Positions 39,747-49,095 of a DNA stretch of 64,000 bases are shown piece by piece. The stretch spans positions 1 through 64,000 of the forward strand of contig JAYFNU010000006.1 of assembly GCA_034933305.1 (NCBI GenBank). Direction: 5' to 3'. This DNA is from JAYFNU01 sp034933305. Lineage in GTDB: Bacteria > Bacillota > Clostridia > Oscillospirales > Ruminococcaceae. Each line of letters opens with the position of its first letter. Positions within the stretch are counted from its first letter, which is position 1. A program made the position numbers and the translations under genes. Below the pieces are notes generated by a model. The model saw only the letters and a list, made by a program, of their open reading frames with translations. It was not told the origin of the DNA and made no database searches.

Positions 39747-41627
39747 ATGGCTTTTTTACCTGTTTCAAAAGAAGATATGGCGGCCCGCGGCTGGGAAAGC
39801 TGCGATGTCGTGCTCGTGACGGGCGACGCCTACGTCGATCACCCGAGCTTCGGCGCGGCGATCATCTCGCGCCTGCTCGAGGCGCAGGGGTTCCGCGTGT
39901 GTATCCTCGCGCAGCCGCAGCGCGACGACGATTACCGCCAGTTCGGACGCCCGCGGCTCGGCTTTTTCGTGACCGGCGGCAACATCGACTCGATGGTCGC
40001 CCATTATACGGCGGCAAAGCGCACCCGCAGCGACGACCTCTATTCGCCGGGCGGCAAGGCGGGCTTTCGGCCCGACCGCGCCGTCACGGTCTACTGCCGG
40101 GCCGTTCGCCGTCTGTTCGGCGACATCCCGCTGATTATCGGGGGCCTCGAGGCATCGCTGCGCCGGTTCGCGCACTATGATTACTGGGACGACGCCGTGC
40201 GCCCGTCCATCCTCATCGACACCGGCGCCGACCTGCTCGTGTACGGCATGGGCGAGACGGCGACGCTCGCCGTCGCGCGGCGCCTTGCCGCGGGCGAGGC
40301 CGTCGGCGGCATCCTCGACGTGCCCGGGACGGCGTACGCCGTGCCGACGCACGCGTACGCGCCGCGCCCCTGCGCCGAATGCCCCTCGTTTGAGCTCGTG
40401 CGCGAGCCGACCGACAGCGGCAAAAAGCAGTACGCGATCTCGGCGCGCATCCAGTATGACGAGCACGACGCCGCGCGCGGCAAGACGGTCATCCAGCGCC
40501 ACGGCGACCGCATCGTCGTCGCGAACCCGCCCGCGCAGCCGCTCGACGGCGCGGCGCTCGACCGCGTGTACGAGCTGCCGTACGAGCGCACCTATCACCC
40601 GAAATACGAGGCGATGGGCGGCGTGCCGGCCATCGAGGAGGTCCGCTTCTCCATCACCCACAACCGCGGCTGCTTCGGCGCGTGCAATTTCTGCGCGCTC
40701 GCCTATCACCAGGGGCGGCTCGTCACGGCGCGGACGGCGGATTCCGTCGTCCGGGAGGCGCAGCTGCTGGCGAAGCTGCCCGATTTCAAGGGCTATATCA
40801 ACGACGTCGGCGGCCCGACGGCGAATTTCCGCCGTCCCGCCTGCGACAAGCAGGCGACGCAGGGCTTCTGCAAGGGGAAAAAGTGTCTGGCCCCGACCAT
40901 GTGTCCGGCCGTGCACCCGGACCACACCGAATATCTCGAGCTGCTGCGGCGCGTCGCCGCGGTGCCGGGCGTCCGGAAGGTCTTCGTGCGGTCGGGCGTG
41001 CGGTACGACTATATCATCGCCGACCCCGACGAGAGCTTTTTCAGGGAGCTCGTCGCGCTGCATGTCAGCGGACAGCTGAAGGTCGCGCCCGAGCACTGCT
41101 GCGACGCCGTGCTCGACAAGATGGGCAAGCCCCGCTTCGCCGCCTACGAGCGCTTCCAGAAGCGCTTTTACGAGCTGACGAAGCGCGCGGGCAAGGAACA
41201 GTATCTCGTGCCGTACATGATCTCGTCGCACCCCGGCAGCACGCTGGCGGATGCGGTGGAGCTTGCGGTCTACCTGCGGCGCGAGCGCATGCGCCCCGAG
41301 CAGGTGCAGGATTTTTATCCGACGCCCGGCACCATCTCGACGGCGATGTTCTACACGGGCCTCGACCCCTATACGCTTGAGAAGGTCTTTGTCCCGCGCA
41401 CGCCCGACGAAAAGCGCAAGCAGCGGGCGCTGCTGCAATACTACAAGAAAGAGAACGCGCCGCTCGTGCGCGCCGCGCTGCGGGAGGCCGGCCGCGAAGA
41501 TCTCATCGGCGCAGGCAAAGACTGCCTTGTATGCGGCGCGCCGGTTGGATATAATAGAGAAAAGGGCGCGCCCGCCGCGAAGAACCGGCGCGGCGCCCAT
41601 AACGACCGAAGGGAACGCAAAAAATGA
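39747..41627 (+). CDS. YgiQ family radical SAM protein
   Basis: 626 residues. The radical SAM cysteines are in GCFGACNFCAL (Cys309, 313, 316), preceded by the B12-fold-like N-terminal part (SCDVVLVTGDAYVDHPSFG, GLEASLRRFAHYDYWDD) and followed by KVAPEHC and FYPTPGTISTAMFYTG, all YgiQ hallmarks. Substrate and reaction are unknown. A strongly basic 30-residue tail (NRRGAHNDRRERKK) ends the protein. It begins two bases after the thioesterase stop and overlaps the nadE start by four bases, so the three genes form one operon. Confidence 0.92.
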   Translation: MAFLPVSKEDMAARGWESCDVVLVTGDAYVDHPSFGAAIISRLLEAQGFRVCILAQPQRDDDYRQFGRPRLGFFVTGGNIDSMVAHYTAAKRTRSDDLYSPGGKAGFRPDRAVTVYCRAVRRLFGDIPLIIGGLEASLRRFAHYDYWDDAVRPSILIDTGADLLVYGMGETATLAVARRLAAGEAVGGILDVPGTAYAVPTHAYAPRPCAECPSFELVREPTDSGKKQYAISARIQYDEHDAARGKTVIQRHGDRIVVANPPAQPLDGAALDRVYELPYERTYHPKYEAMGGVPAIEEVRFSITHNRGCFGACNFCALAYHQGRLVTARTADSVVREAQLLAKLPDFKGYINDVGGPTANFRRPACDKQATQGFCKGKKCLAPTMCPAVHPDHTEYLELLRRVAAVPGVRKVFVRSGVRYDYIIADPDESFFRELVALHVSGQLKVAPEHCCDAVLDKMGKPRFAAYERFQKRFYELTKRAGKEQYLVPYMISSHPGSTLADAVELAVYLRRERMRPEQVQDFYPTPGTISTAMFYTGLDPYTLEKVFVPRTPDEKRKQRALLQYYKKENAPLVRAALREAGREDLIGAGKDCLVCGAPVGYNREKGAPAAKNRRGAHNDRRERKK

Positions 41628-43525
41628 AGGACGGGTTTCTGAAGACGGTCTCGGCGAGCCCCGATGTGCGCGTGGCCGACTGCGCGTACAACACGCGGCA
41701 GATCATCGCCTGCATCGGCGACGCGGCGGCGCGCGGCGCGCGGCTGCTGGTGCTGCCGGAGCTTGCGATCACCTCCTACAGCTGTGAGGATCTGTTTTTG
41801 CAGACGGCGCTGCTCGGGCAGGCGACGGACTCGCTGCTCGAAATCGCCGCGGCGACGAAGGGGAAGAACATCGTCGTCGTCGTCGGGCTGCCCGTCGCGG
41901 TCGGCGGTCTGCTGTACAACGCCGCGGCGGCGCTGTGCGGCGGCGAGATCCTCGGCGTCGTGCCGAAGAGCTTCCTGCCGAATTACACTGAGTTTTACGA
42001 AGGGCGGCGCTTCGCGCCCGCCCCCGAGGAAAACCGCCGCATCGAGCTCGGCGGCAGGTCCGTCGTCTTCGGCGCGAAGCAGGTCTTCTGCTGCCGCGAG
42101 ATGCCGGATTTCAAGCTGGCCATCGAGATCTGCGAGGACATGTTCGTCGCGCTGTCGCCGTGCGTATGGCACACCAAGGCGGGCGCGACGGTCGTCGCCA
42201 ACCCCTCGGCGAGCGACGAGGTCGTCACAAAGCCCGATTTCCGCCGCAAGCTCGTCGCCATCCAGTCGGCGAAGGCCGGCTGCGCATACGTTTACTGCAG
42301 CGCGGGGCCGGGCGAGTCGAGCAACGACGTCGTCTTTTCCGCCCACGACATGATCGCGGAAAACGGCTCCATCCTCGCGGAAAGCCCGCCCTTCGGCGAG
42401 GGCTGGTGCGAGACGGAGATCGACCTGCAGCGCGTGATGAACGACCGCCTGCGCACGACGAGCGTGCGCGACGGCAATCCGCCGCCGGGCTATGATTACA
42501 CCGAATTTTCTCTCGCCGTGGAGGATGCCGTCCTCACGCGGCACATCGATCCGCGCCCCTTTGTGCCGGGCGACGAGGCGGAGCGGGCGTCCCGCTGCGA
42601 AGAGATCCTGCACATCCAGTGCGCCGGCCTCGCGAAGCGCGTCGAGCACGCGCACTGCGCGTCCGCCGTCGTCGGTGTGTCGGGCGGGCTGGACTCGACG
42701 CTCGCGCTGCTCGTGACCTGCCGCACCTTCGCGCAGATGGGTCGCCCCGCGACCGACGTCGTCGGCATTTCGATGCCCTGCTTCGGCACGACGGGCCGCA
42801 CGAAGAGCAACGCCCAGAAGCTGTGCGAGACGCTCGGCGTCACCTTCCGCGAGATCGACATCGGCGAAGCGGTGCGGGTGCATCTGCGCGACCTCGGCCA
42901 CGACGGCAGCACGGCCGACGTGACCTTTGAGAACGCGCAGGCCCGCGAGCGCACGCAGCTGCTCATGGACACGGCGAACCGCGACAACGGTCTCGTCATC
43001 GGCACGGGCGACTTGTCGGAGCTGGCGCTCGGCTGGTGCACATACAACGGCGACCACATGTCGATGTACGCCGTCAACTGCTCGGTGCCGAAGACGCTTG
43101 TGCGCTATCTCGTGCGCTACATCGCCGACGGCGACGCCTCGCTGCGCGCGGTGCTGTACGACATCCTCGACACCCCCGTCAGCCCCGAACTGATCCCCTC
43201 GGACGGGGAGCACATGGTGCAGAAGACGGAGGACATCATCGGGCCCTACGAGCTGCACGATTTCTTCCTCTACTACTGTGTCCGCTGGGGGTTCAGCCCC
43301 CGGAAGATCCTGCGCCTTGCGGTCGGCGCCTTCGCCGGCGTCTATGAAAAGGCGGAGATCGAAAAGTGGCTCAAGCTGTTCTACAAGCGTTTCTTCACGC
43401 ATCAGTTCAAACGAACGTGCGTACCCGGCGGGCCGAAAGTCGGCTCGGTGGCCCTGTCGCCGCGCGGCGACTGGCGCATGCCTGCGGATGCCGCGGGCGC
43501 GCTGTGGCTGCGCGCTCTCGACTGA
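41624..43525 (+). CDS. nadE: Glutamine-dependent NAD+ synthetase
   Basis: Last step of NAD+ synthesis, using glutamine as the ammonia donor. 633 residues. The N-terminal nitrilase-fold glutaminase has the Glu-Lys-Cys triad (LPELAITSYS; KSFLPNYTEFYE; IEICEDMF). The C-terminal synthetase has the P-loop VVGVSGGLDSTLAL, plus GTGDLSELALGWCTYNGDHMSMY. This is the long class with an extended C-terminus (THQFKRTCVPGGPKVGSV). Translation is coupled to the YgiQ gene by ATGA. Confidence 0.96.
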   Translation: MKDGFLKTVSASPDVRVADCAYNTRQIIACIGDAAARGARLLVLPELAITSYSCEDLFLQTALLGQATDSLLEIAAATKGKNIVVVVGLPVAVGGLLYNAAAALCGGEILGVVPKSFLPNYTEFYEGRRFAPAPEENRRIELGGRSVVFGAKQVFCCREMPDFKLAIEICEDMFVALSPCVWHTKAGATVVANPSASDEVVTKPDFRRKLVAIQSAKAGCAYVYCSAGPGESSNDVVFSAHDMIAENGSILAESPPFGEGWCETEIDLQRVMNDRLRTTSVRDGNPPPGYDYTEFSLAVEDAVLTRHIDPRPFVPGDEAERASRCEEILHIQCAGLAKRVEHAHCASAVVGVSGGLDSTLALLVTCRTFAQMGRPATDVVGISMPCFGTTGRTKSNAQKLCETLGVTFREIDIGEAVRVHLRDLGHDGSTADVTFENAQARERTQLLMDTANRDNGLVIGTGDLSELALGWCTYNGDHMSMYAVNCSVPKTLVRYLVRYIADGDASLRAVLYDILDTPVSPELIPSDGEHMVQKTEDIIGPYELHDFFLYYCVRWGFSPRKILRLAVGAFAGVYEKAEIEKWLKLFYKRFFTHQFKRTCVPGGPKVGSVALSPRGDWRMPADAAGALWLRALD

Positions 43526-43559
43526 CCGCAAACAGGCTGAAAAAACATCAAAGGTTCAT

Positions 43560-44192
43560 ATGATATCATACCGAAGATTTCGCGACGAAGACTACGAAGC
43601 TGTTCTGCAGATGGTCATGGTGACCTGGAATTATTATGAATGGGTGCCCGGCCACGCGGCCAGGGCGATGGCGTCCTACTACTTGTCTGAGATCCTCGCG
43701 CAAAGCGACGAGGTGTGGGTGGCGGACCGCGGCGGTGAACCTGTCGGGATCATCGCGGGGCGGGACTGCCGCCATCGGATTACGCGACTGCGTTACCATC
43801 TTCGAAAGGTGTTCGCCGCGCTGTGTATCTATGTCGGCCGGCAGGCCGTGGATGTCTTTGAGCAGTTCGTGCGCACCGAAAAGCTCGACGCCGAGCTGCT
43901 CGCCGAAGCCGACGCGCCGTTTGACGGCGAGCTGACGCTGCTCATCGTCATGCCCTCGTGCAAGGGGCAGGGCGTGGGCGACGCGCTGTACGGGCGCTTT
44001 CTCGAATGGGTCCATCTGCGCGGCATGCGCAGCTTCTACCTGTTCACCGACAGCTCCTGCAACGTCGGGTTTTACAAGCACAAGGGGCTGCGCAATCTCG
44101 GCGGCCGGACGTTCTACTGGGCGGAGCACCGCGAGGAGGGCGACCGCAGGACGCCCGAGGAATATTATCTCTACGCGGGGATGCTCGCATAA
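43560..44192 (+). CDS. GNAT family N-acetyltransferase
   Basis: 210 residues. The GNAT core is recognisable in the central strand ELTLLIVMPSCKGQGVGDALYGRFLEW (acetyl-CoA loop QGVGDA) and FTDSSCNVGFYKHKGLRNLGGRTFY. The N-terminal part, with a long helical segment between residues 60 and 110, is larger than in minimal GNATs. The substrate is unknown. It follows nadE by 34 bases with AAAGGT upstream and ends before a terminator. Confidence 0.83.
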   Translation: MISYRRFRDEDYEAVLQMVMVTWNYYEWVPGHAARAMASYYLSEILAQSDEVWVADRGGEPVGIIAGRDCRHRITRLRYHLRKVFAALCIYVGRQAVDVFEQFVRTEKLDAELLAEADAPFDGELTLLIVMPSCKGQGVGDALYGRFLEWVHLRGMRSFYLFTDSSCNVGFYKHKGLRNLGGRTFYWAEHREEGDRRTPEEYYLYAGMLA

Positions 44193-44200
44193 AACAGCGA

Positions 44201-44240
44201 CAAAAAAGGCGCGGACCGAAGGGTCCGCGCCTTTTTTATT
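44201..44240. terminator. Bidirectional terminator between GNAT and DUF362-ferredoxin genes
   Basis: A stem of about 15 bp, GAA loop, A-run before and T-run after; placed between convergent stops. Confidence 0.93.
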
Positions 44241-44244
44241 TTTT

Positions 44245-45351
44245 CTATTTGACGGTCACGAGCTCGTATTCGAAGCTGCCCGCGCCGAGCTTCGCGCAGT
44301 GGCGAAGGCACTGCGCCCAGTCGGTCGTCGGCGCGAGATCCGCGAAGTGGTCGCCGTGGGTCTGGGCGCAGGACGCGAGCATGCTGCCGGCCTCGACGGG
44401 CTGCGCGTTGCAGGCGTCGGCGCAGGCGTGGTCGAGCGCGACCGGGTCAAAGGAGGCGAACATGCCGATGTCGGGGGTGATGGGCACGTCGTTGACGCTG
44501 TAGCAGTCGCACAGCGGCGAGATGTCGATCGCGAGCGCGATGTGGAACTGCGGGCGGCCCTTGACGACGGCGGTGGCGTACTCCGCCATCTTCATATTGA
44601 GAAATTCGTTGGAATGGAACGGGGGCTGAATGGCGTTTTTGGGGCAGGCCTCGATGCAGCGCCCGCAGCCGACGCATTTTTCGTGGTCGATGGACGCCTT
44701 GCCGCCGGCATAGCTGATCGCCTCGTGGGCGCAGGCCTTGCCGCACAGCCGGCAGCCGACGCAAAGCCCCGCGTCGACCTGCGGCTTGCCCGAGCAGTGC
44801 ATCTCCATTTTGCCCGCGCGGGAGCCGCCGCCCATGCCGAGGTTTTTGATGGCGCCGCCGATCCCGGTCGCCTCATGGCCCTTGAAATGCGTCAGCGAGA
44901 TGACGACGTCCGCATCCATGAGCGCGGCGCCGATGCGCGCGCTCTGCACGTATTCGCCGCCCTCGACGGGCACGAGCCGCTCGTCGCGCCCCAGCAGCCC
45001 GTCGGCGATGATGACCTCGCAGCCCAGCGAGAGGGGATTGTAGCCGTTGCGCGCGGCGCATTCGAGATGGTCGAGCGCGTTCGTGCGGCTGCCGACGTAC
45101 AGCGTGTTGCAGTCGGTGACGAAGGGCTTCCCGCCCCGCCCGCGGATATACCGCGCGAGCGCCGCGGCGTAGTTGTGCCGCAGGTAGGCGAGGTTCCCGT
45201 CCTCGCCGAAATGCAGCTTGATGGCGACGAATTTGTCGCCGAGCTCCAGCTTGTCGATCCCCGCGGCCCTGCACAGCCGCAGCATCTTGTCCGTGACGCT
45301 CTCGCGCATGGCCGTCGCCATGGAGGTAAAATAGACCTTCGATGTTTCCAT
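44245..45351 (-). CDS. DUF362 protein with two 4Fe-4S ferredoxin motifs
   Basis: 368 residues. The DUF362 domain (FVAIKLHFGEDGNLAYLRHNY, KPFVTDCNTLY, VVISLTHFKGHEATGIGGAIKNLGMG) is interrupted by a bacterial ferredoxin: CVGCRLCGKACAHEA and CVGCGRCIEACPKNAI, which should bind two 4Fe-4S clusters. It probably passes electrons in the cytoplasm; the catalytic role of DUF362 is not known. ATG 45351 is chosen because AGGAG lies nine bases upstream. It starts four bases after the aldo/keto reductase stop, and the two are one operon. Confidence 0.9.
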   Translation of the reverse strand: METSKVYFTSMATAMRESVTDKMLRLCRAAGIDKLELGDKFVAIKLHFGEDGNLAYLRHNYAAALARYIRGRGGKPFVTDCNTLYVGSRTNALDHLECAARNGYNPLSLGCEVIIADGLLGRDERLVPVEGGEYVQSARIGAALMDADVVISLTHFKGHEATGIGGAIKNLGMGGGSRAGKMEMHCSGKPQVDAGLCVGCRLCGKACAHEAISYAGGKASIDHEKCVGCGRCIEACPKNAIQPPFHSNEFLNMKMAEYATAVVKGRPQFHIALAIDISPLCDCYSVNDVPITPDIGMFASFDPVALDHACADACNAQPVEAGSMLASCAQTHGDHFADLAPTTDWAQCLRHCAKLGAGSFEYELVTVK

Positions 45352-45355
45352 GTTC

Positions 45356-46477
45356 TCAGCTCCTGTCAAAAATAGCGGATGCTTTTTTCAGCGATTCGAT
45401 GATCGGGATGCCCTGCGGGCAGACGCCCTCGCAGGCGCCGCAGCCCAGGCAGTCGGCGGCCTTCGTCTGCTTTGCCGCAAAGAGGTCGTACATGCGCTTC
45501 GCCGATTCGAGGTGACCGTAGACGGTGTAGTTGTTGAGCAGCGCGAGGATGCCGGGGATGTCCATCTGCACGGGGCAGCCGCTCCTGCAGTAGCCGCAGC
45601 CGGTGCAGGGCACGGTCGGGATGGCCCGCAGCGCCGCGACGACGGTGTCGAGAACGCCGCGCTCGGATTCCGTGAGCGGCTCAAAATGTTCGAACGTGGC
45701 GATGTTGTCGCGCAGCTGTCCGAGCGTGTTCATCCCGCTGAGCACGACCCCCACGCCGTCGAGCGAGCCTGCGAAGCGCATGCCCCACGACGCGGGCGAG
45801 GCGCCCGGCGCGGCCGTTTCGAGCAGCGCGCCGACGGAGGGCGCGAAAGCGGACAGCGCGCCGCCCTTGACGGGCTCCATGACGGCGACGGGCTTGCCGT
45901 GCCGCCGGGCGGCCTCCCAGCATTCCCGCGCGCGGACGCGCTCGTCGTCCCAGTCCGCGTAGTTGATCTGCAGCTGCACGAACTCGAATTCGGGGAATTC
46001 GGCGAGAAAGGCGTCGAGCAGCTCGGGCGTGCCGTGGAAGGAAAAGCCGATGTGCCGCGCCGTCCCGCGGCGCTTCATGTCGAAGACATGGCTGATGGCG
46101 CCGAACTGACGGCACAGGGCGATATTCTTGTCGTTGAGGCTGTGCAGAAGGTAGTAGTCGAAGTAGTCGACGCCGAGGCGCCCGAGCTGCTCCCGCTCGA
46201 AACGGGCGGGGTCGCCCGCGGCGGCGAGGCGGTAGCTCGGCAGCTTGTCGGCGATGGTGAAGCTGTCGCGCGGATGCCGTTTGACCGCCACCCTGCCGAG
46301 GCAGCGCTCCGATTCGCCCTCGTAGTAGGTGTAGGCGGTGTCGAAATAGGTGAAGCCGTGCTCCAGAAAAAGATCGGCCATTTCGGTCAAAAGCCCGTCG
46401 TCGGGCTGCCCGCCCGCAAACGGAAGCCGCATGAAGCCGAAGCCCAGCCTCTTTGCGGGAAAGATTTCCTGTGCCAT
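45356..46477 (-). CDS. Aldo/keto reductase with C-terminal 4Fe-4S domain
   Basis: 373 residues. The TIM-barrel AKR part has GFGFMRLPF, the catalytic-Tyr region FDTAYTYYEGESE, and IGFSFHGTPELL. The C-terminal 80 residues add CTGCGYCRSGCPVQMDIPG and CLGCGACEGVCPQGI, giving two 4Fe-4S clusters. Such fused proteins occur in strict anaerobes and may exchange electrons with ferredoxin; the substrate is unknown. AGGAGGAAAATC precedes ATG 46477. The next gene downstream is the DUF362 ferredoxin, a likely partner. Confidence 0.93.
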   Translation of the reverse strand: MAQEIFPAKRLGFGFMRLPFAGGQPDDGLLTEMADLFLEHGFTYFDTAYTYYEGESERCLGRVAVKRHPRDSFTIADKLPSYRLAAAGDPARFEREQLGRLGVDYFDYYLLHSLNDKNIALCRQFGAISHVFDMKRRGTARHIGFSFHGTPELLDAFLAEFPEFEFVQLQINYADWDDERVRARECWEAARRHGKPVAVMEPVKGGALSAFAPSVGALLETAAPGASPASWGMRFAGSLDGVGVVLSGMNTLGQLRDNIATFEHFEPLTESERGVLDTVVAALRAIPTVPCTGCGYCRSGCPVQMDIPGILALLNNYTVYGHLESAKRMYDLFAAKQTKAADCLGCGACEGVCPQGIPIIESLKKASAIFDRS

Positions 46478-46525
46478 TCGATTTTCCTCCTGTGCTGTGT
46501 GATCGTCCGGGGAAAGCAGGGGGTG

Positions 46526-47092
46526 TCAGCCGCCCGCAAGGATGCGCGCGACCGCCGCGCGCGGCAGCGCGGAAACGGCGACGGGCGGCAGCGGCTCGCC
46601 GTCCGGCGCAGGCAACTGCTTCCCGTACCAGCGCACATCGCGCCACGCGCCGCATTTCCATCCCGTGCGGCGGTAGTCGCCGACGACCGAAAAGCCGAAG
46701 CTCTCGTGCAGCCGCTCGCTGCGCTCGTTCGGGAGCGTCACCCCGGCATAGACGTTGCGGATGCCCTGCAGCGCGAGCAGCCCGAGCAGCGCGCGGTAGA
46801 GCTCCGTGCCGAGGCCCTGCGAGGTCGCTTCGGGCGCGAGGTAGACCGAGAGCTCGGCGTTCCACCCGTAAGCGGCGCGCTCCATCTGCCGGTGCGCGTA
46901 CGCGTAACCGGCGGGGCGGCCGTCCCGCTCGCAGACGAGATAGGGGTAAAACGAGGAGACGGCGGCGATGCGCGCCGAAAATTCCCGCCGGGTCGGCAGC
47001 GCGCACTCGAACGTCGTCGGCGTCGCGATATACGGCGCGTAGATGTCCAGCAGCGCGCCCGCGTCTTCTTCCGCCGCAAAGCGCAGCGCCAT
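46526..47092 (-). CDS. GNAT acetyltransferase, phosphinothricin acetyltransferase-like
   Basis: 188 residues with the Pat/Bar pattern: ALLDIYAPYIATPTTFECALPTRREFSARI, LVCERDGRPAGYAYAHRQMERAAY, and QGLGTELYRALLGLLALQGIRNVYAGVTLPNERSERLHESFGFSVVGDYRRTGWKCGAWRDVRWY. Members acetylate amino groups of small molecules such as methionine sulfone or phosphinothricin; the natural substrate here is unknown. It begins at ATG 47092 with AAGGA 12 bases upstream and may be the first gene of the unit leading to the AKR and DUF362 genes. Confidence 0.88.
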   Translation of the reverse strand: MALRFAAEEDAGALLDIYAPYIATPTTFECALPTRREFSARIAAVSSFYPYLVCERDGRPAGYAYAHRQMERAAYGWNAELSVYLAPEATSQGLGTELYRALLGLLALQGIRNVYAGVTLPNERSERLHESFGFSVVGDYRRTGWKCGAWRDVRWYGKQLPAPDGEPLPPVAVSALPRAAVARILAGG

Positions 47093-47262
47093 GGGATCAC
47101 GTTCCTTCGTTTTCGGATTTCCTCTATTCTATCATACGGCGGCGCCGAATGTCTGCAGCAATTTGTTGCCGCCGGCGCGGGCGCGCAAAATCGTCTTATT
47201 GCACAAAACCGAAAAAGATTCTTTGTCACATACGGTCAAAACTCCGTTTTTGAAAAAAACCT

Positions 47263-47291
47263 TTGCATTTTCGGGCGCAAAGGTGTACGAT
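47263..47291 (+). promoter_or_regulatory. Putative promoter of the sodium/solute symporter gene
   Basis: TTGCAT, 17-base spacer, TACGAT, leaving a leader of about 80 bases. The -10 is followed by an A/T-rich CGAT-AACAAC-ATCG palindrome (47288-47301), a possible operator. The rest of the 47093-47379 gap shows nothing recognisable. Confidence 0.5.
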
Positions 47292-47379
47292 AACAACATC
47301 GTTTACTTTATCGAATAAAAGCACAAAAGCTTTAAAGCGAAAAAGCAGCGCGAAATATTCCTCAAAGGGGAACGCGATC

Positions 47380-48876
47380 ATGTCCACACAGGCCATCATG
47401 ATTCTCACCATCATCGTTTACGCGGCGTTCATCGCGGCGGTCGCCGTGATGAGCAAGCGCAGCGCGAAGAACATCACGGAGCTGACCGTCGGCGGCCGCA
47501 ACGCGGGCGCATGGGTGTCGGCGCTGTCCTACGGCACGGCGTATTTCTCCGCCGTCATGTTCATCGGCTACGCGGGCGGGACGGGCTGGCGCTACGGCCT
47601 GTGGGGCATTCTGCCGGGCATCGGCAACGCGGTCATCGGGTCGTTCCTCGCGTGGAAGGTGCTCGCGCGCCGCACGCGGGCGCTCACGCAGGCCAACGGC
47701 GTGAAATCCATGCCCGATCTGTTTGCGACGCGGTTCGACAGCGACGCGATGCGGCTGTTCGCCGCGATCGTCATCACGGTCTTTCTCATCCCGTATTCCG
47801 CGTCGGTCTACAAGGGGCTCACAAGCGTCTGCTCGGTGCTGCTGGGCATCGACGAGACGGTCTGCATGATCGTCATCGCCGCCGCGGCCATCCTGCTTGT
47901 GACGCTCGGCGGCTATGCCGCGACGCTCAAGGCCGATTTTGTGCAGGGGCTCATCATGCTGCTCGGCGTGGCGACGCTCATCTTCGCGGTCGTGCGCTGC
48001 GACCAGGTCGGCGGTCTCGAAAAGGGCCTTGCGGCCATCAGCGCGGCGACGGCGAAGCTCCAGCTCGGCGCGAAGGAACATATCGCGCTGTGGGCGACGG
48101 TCCTCATGACCTCCTTCGGCACCTGGGGCCTGCCGCAGATGATCCATAAATACTATGCCATCCGCGACGACCACGAGGTCAGGCGCGGCACCGTCATCTC
48201 GACGCTGTTCGCGCTCGTCGTCGCCGGCGGCGGCTACTTCATCGGCTCGCTGTCGCACCTCTTCTTCAAAGAGCTGCCCGCGGGCGGCACCGATTACCTC
48301 GTGCCGAACATGCTCAAGGAAGCGGGTCTGCCGGGCGTTCTGCTGGGGCTCGTGCTGGTGCTGCTCATCGCGGCGTCGGTCTCGACGCTGTGCTCCATCA
48401 CCATCACCGCGTCGTCGACCTTCACAATGGACCTGCTCGGGCAGCTGCGCCGCAGAAATCCGCTCAGCGAGCGCAGCGCGGCGCGCGTCATGAAGCTCGC
48501 GGCGCTGCTGTTCATCGTCATCTCCTTTGCGGTCGCCAATTCCAAAACGCCCATCCTCGACATGATGTCCTACTCGTGGGGCGTCATCTCCGGCAGTTTC
48601 CTCGCGCCCTATGCGCTGCTGCTCTACTCGAAGAGCTTCACGCGGCGCGGCGCCTTCGCCGGGATGCTGGGCGGCTTCCTGACGGCGCTGCCGCCCGTCG
48701 TGTGCAAGCTGTTTTTCCCGGATGCGGCGCTGCCCTTCTTCGGGAAGGTCGCCGACATGGGCCCGCATTTCGCGTGCCTCGCGATGCTCGTGTCGCTGGC
48801 GATGTGCGTCGCGTGCGGGAACGTGCTGCAAAAGCAGCAGCCGGAGCACGAATTTTACGCCGCCGCGGGCATGTGA
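47380..48876 (+). CDS. Sodium:solute symporter (SSS family)
   Basis: 498 residues with 13 or so membrane segments. The SSS signature is seen in FTVGGRNAG-type ELTVGGRNAGAWVSALSYGTAYFSAVMFIGYAG, GGYAATLKADFVQGLIML and VLLIAASVSTLCSITITASSTFTMDLLG. Relatives move proline, pantothenate, sugars or organic acids with Na+. No ligand can be assigned; the amino-acid degradation genes downstream make an amino acid plausible. AAAGGGGA sits eight bases before ATG 47380; the frame opens earlier at 47263 but that ATG lies within the promoter. A terminator hairpin follows. Confidence 0.92.
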   Translation: MSTQAIMILTIIVYAAFIAAVAVMSKRSAKNITELTVGGRNAGAWVSALSYGTAYFSAVMFIGYAGGTGWRYGLWGILPGIGNAVIGSFLAWKVLARRTRALTQANGVKSMPDLFATRFDSDAMRLFAAIVITVFLIPYSASVYKGLTSVCSVLLGIDETVCMIVIAAAAILLVTLGGYAATLKADFVQGLIMLLGVATLIFAVVRCDQVGGLEKGLAAISAATAKLQLGAKEHIALWATVLMTSFGTWGLPQMIHKYYAIRDDHEVRRGTVISTLFALVVAGGGYFIGSLSHLFFKELPAGGTDYLVPNMLKEAGLPGVLLGLVLVLLIAASVSTLCSITITASSTFTMDLLGQLRRRNPLSERSAARVMKLAALLFIVISFAVANSKTPILDMMSYSWGVISGSFLAPYALLLYSKSFTRRGAFAGMLGGFLTALPPVVCKLFFPDAALPFFGKVADMGPHFACLAMLVSLAMCVACGNVLQKQQPEHEFYAAAGM

Positions 48877-48909
48877 GCCCGCAGCCGCCGGAAGACTATA
48901 CGGAAAGGG

Positions 48910-48940
48910 AAGGGAGCCCGGCGCGGGCCCCCTTTTCCCC
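48910..48940 (+). terminator. Terminator of the symporter gene
   Basis: An 11-bp stem with one A-C mismatch (48910-48920 with 48924-48934) followed by TTTT, about 35 bases after the stop. Confidence 0.7.
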
Positions 48941-49030
48941 GCGATTTTGCCAATATTGATCACAATTTTGCGCGCCGCGCGCCGGGAACGCGGCAAAGCG
49001 ACGAATTTTCGGGGCTTTCGCGCATTCCCG

Positions 49031-49059
49031 TTTACTTTTGCGATTTAATGAGATAAAAT
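49031..49059 (+). promoter_or_regulatory. Promoter of the paaK-iorAB operon
   Basis: TTTACT, 17-base spacer, TAAAAT in an A/T-rich patch, 37 bases before the first paaK start. Confidence 0.55.
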
Positions 49060-49095
49060 AATTATTTAAATACAGATTCACCGGAGGAAGAGACA

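Noticed and set aside
45350..47293. A 647-codon plus-strand frame opposite the aldo/keto reductase and GNAT genes
   Set aside because: Shadow frame; the minus-strand proteins show conserved Fe-S and GNAT motifs.
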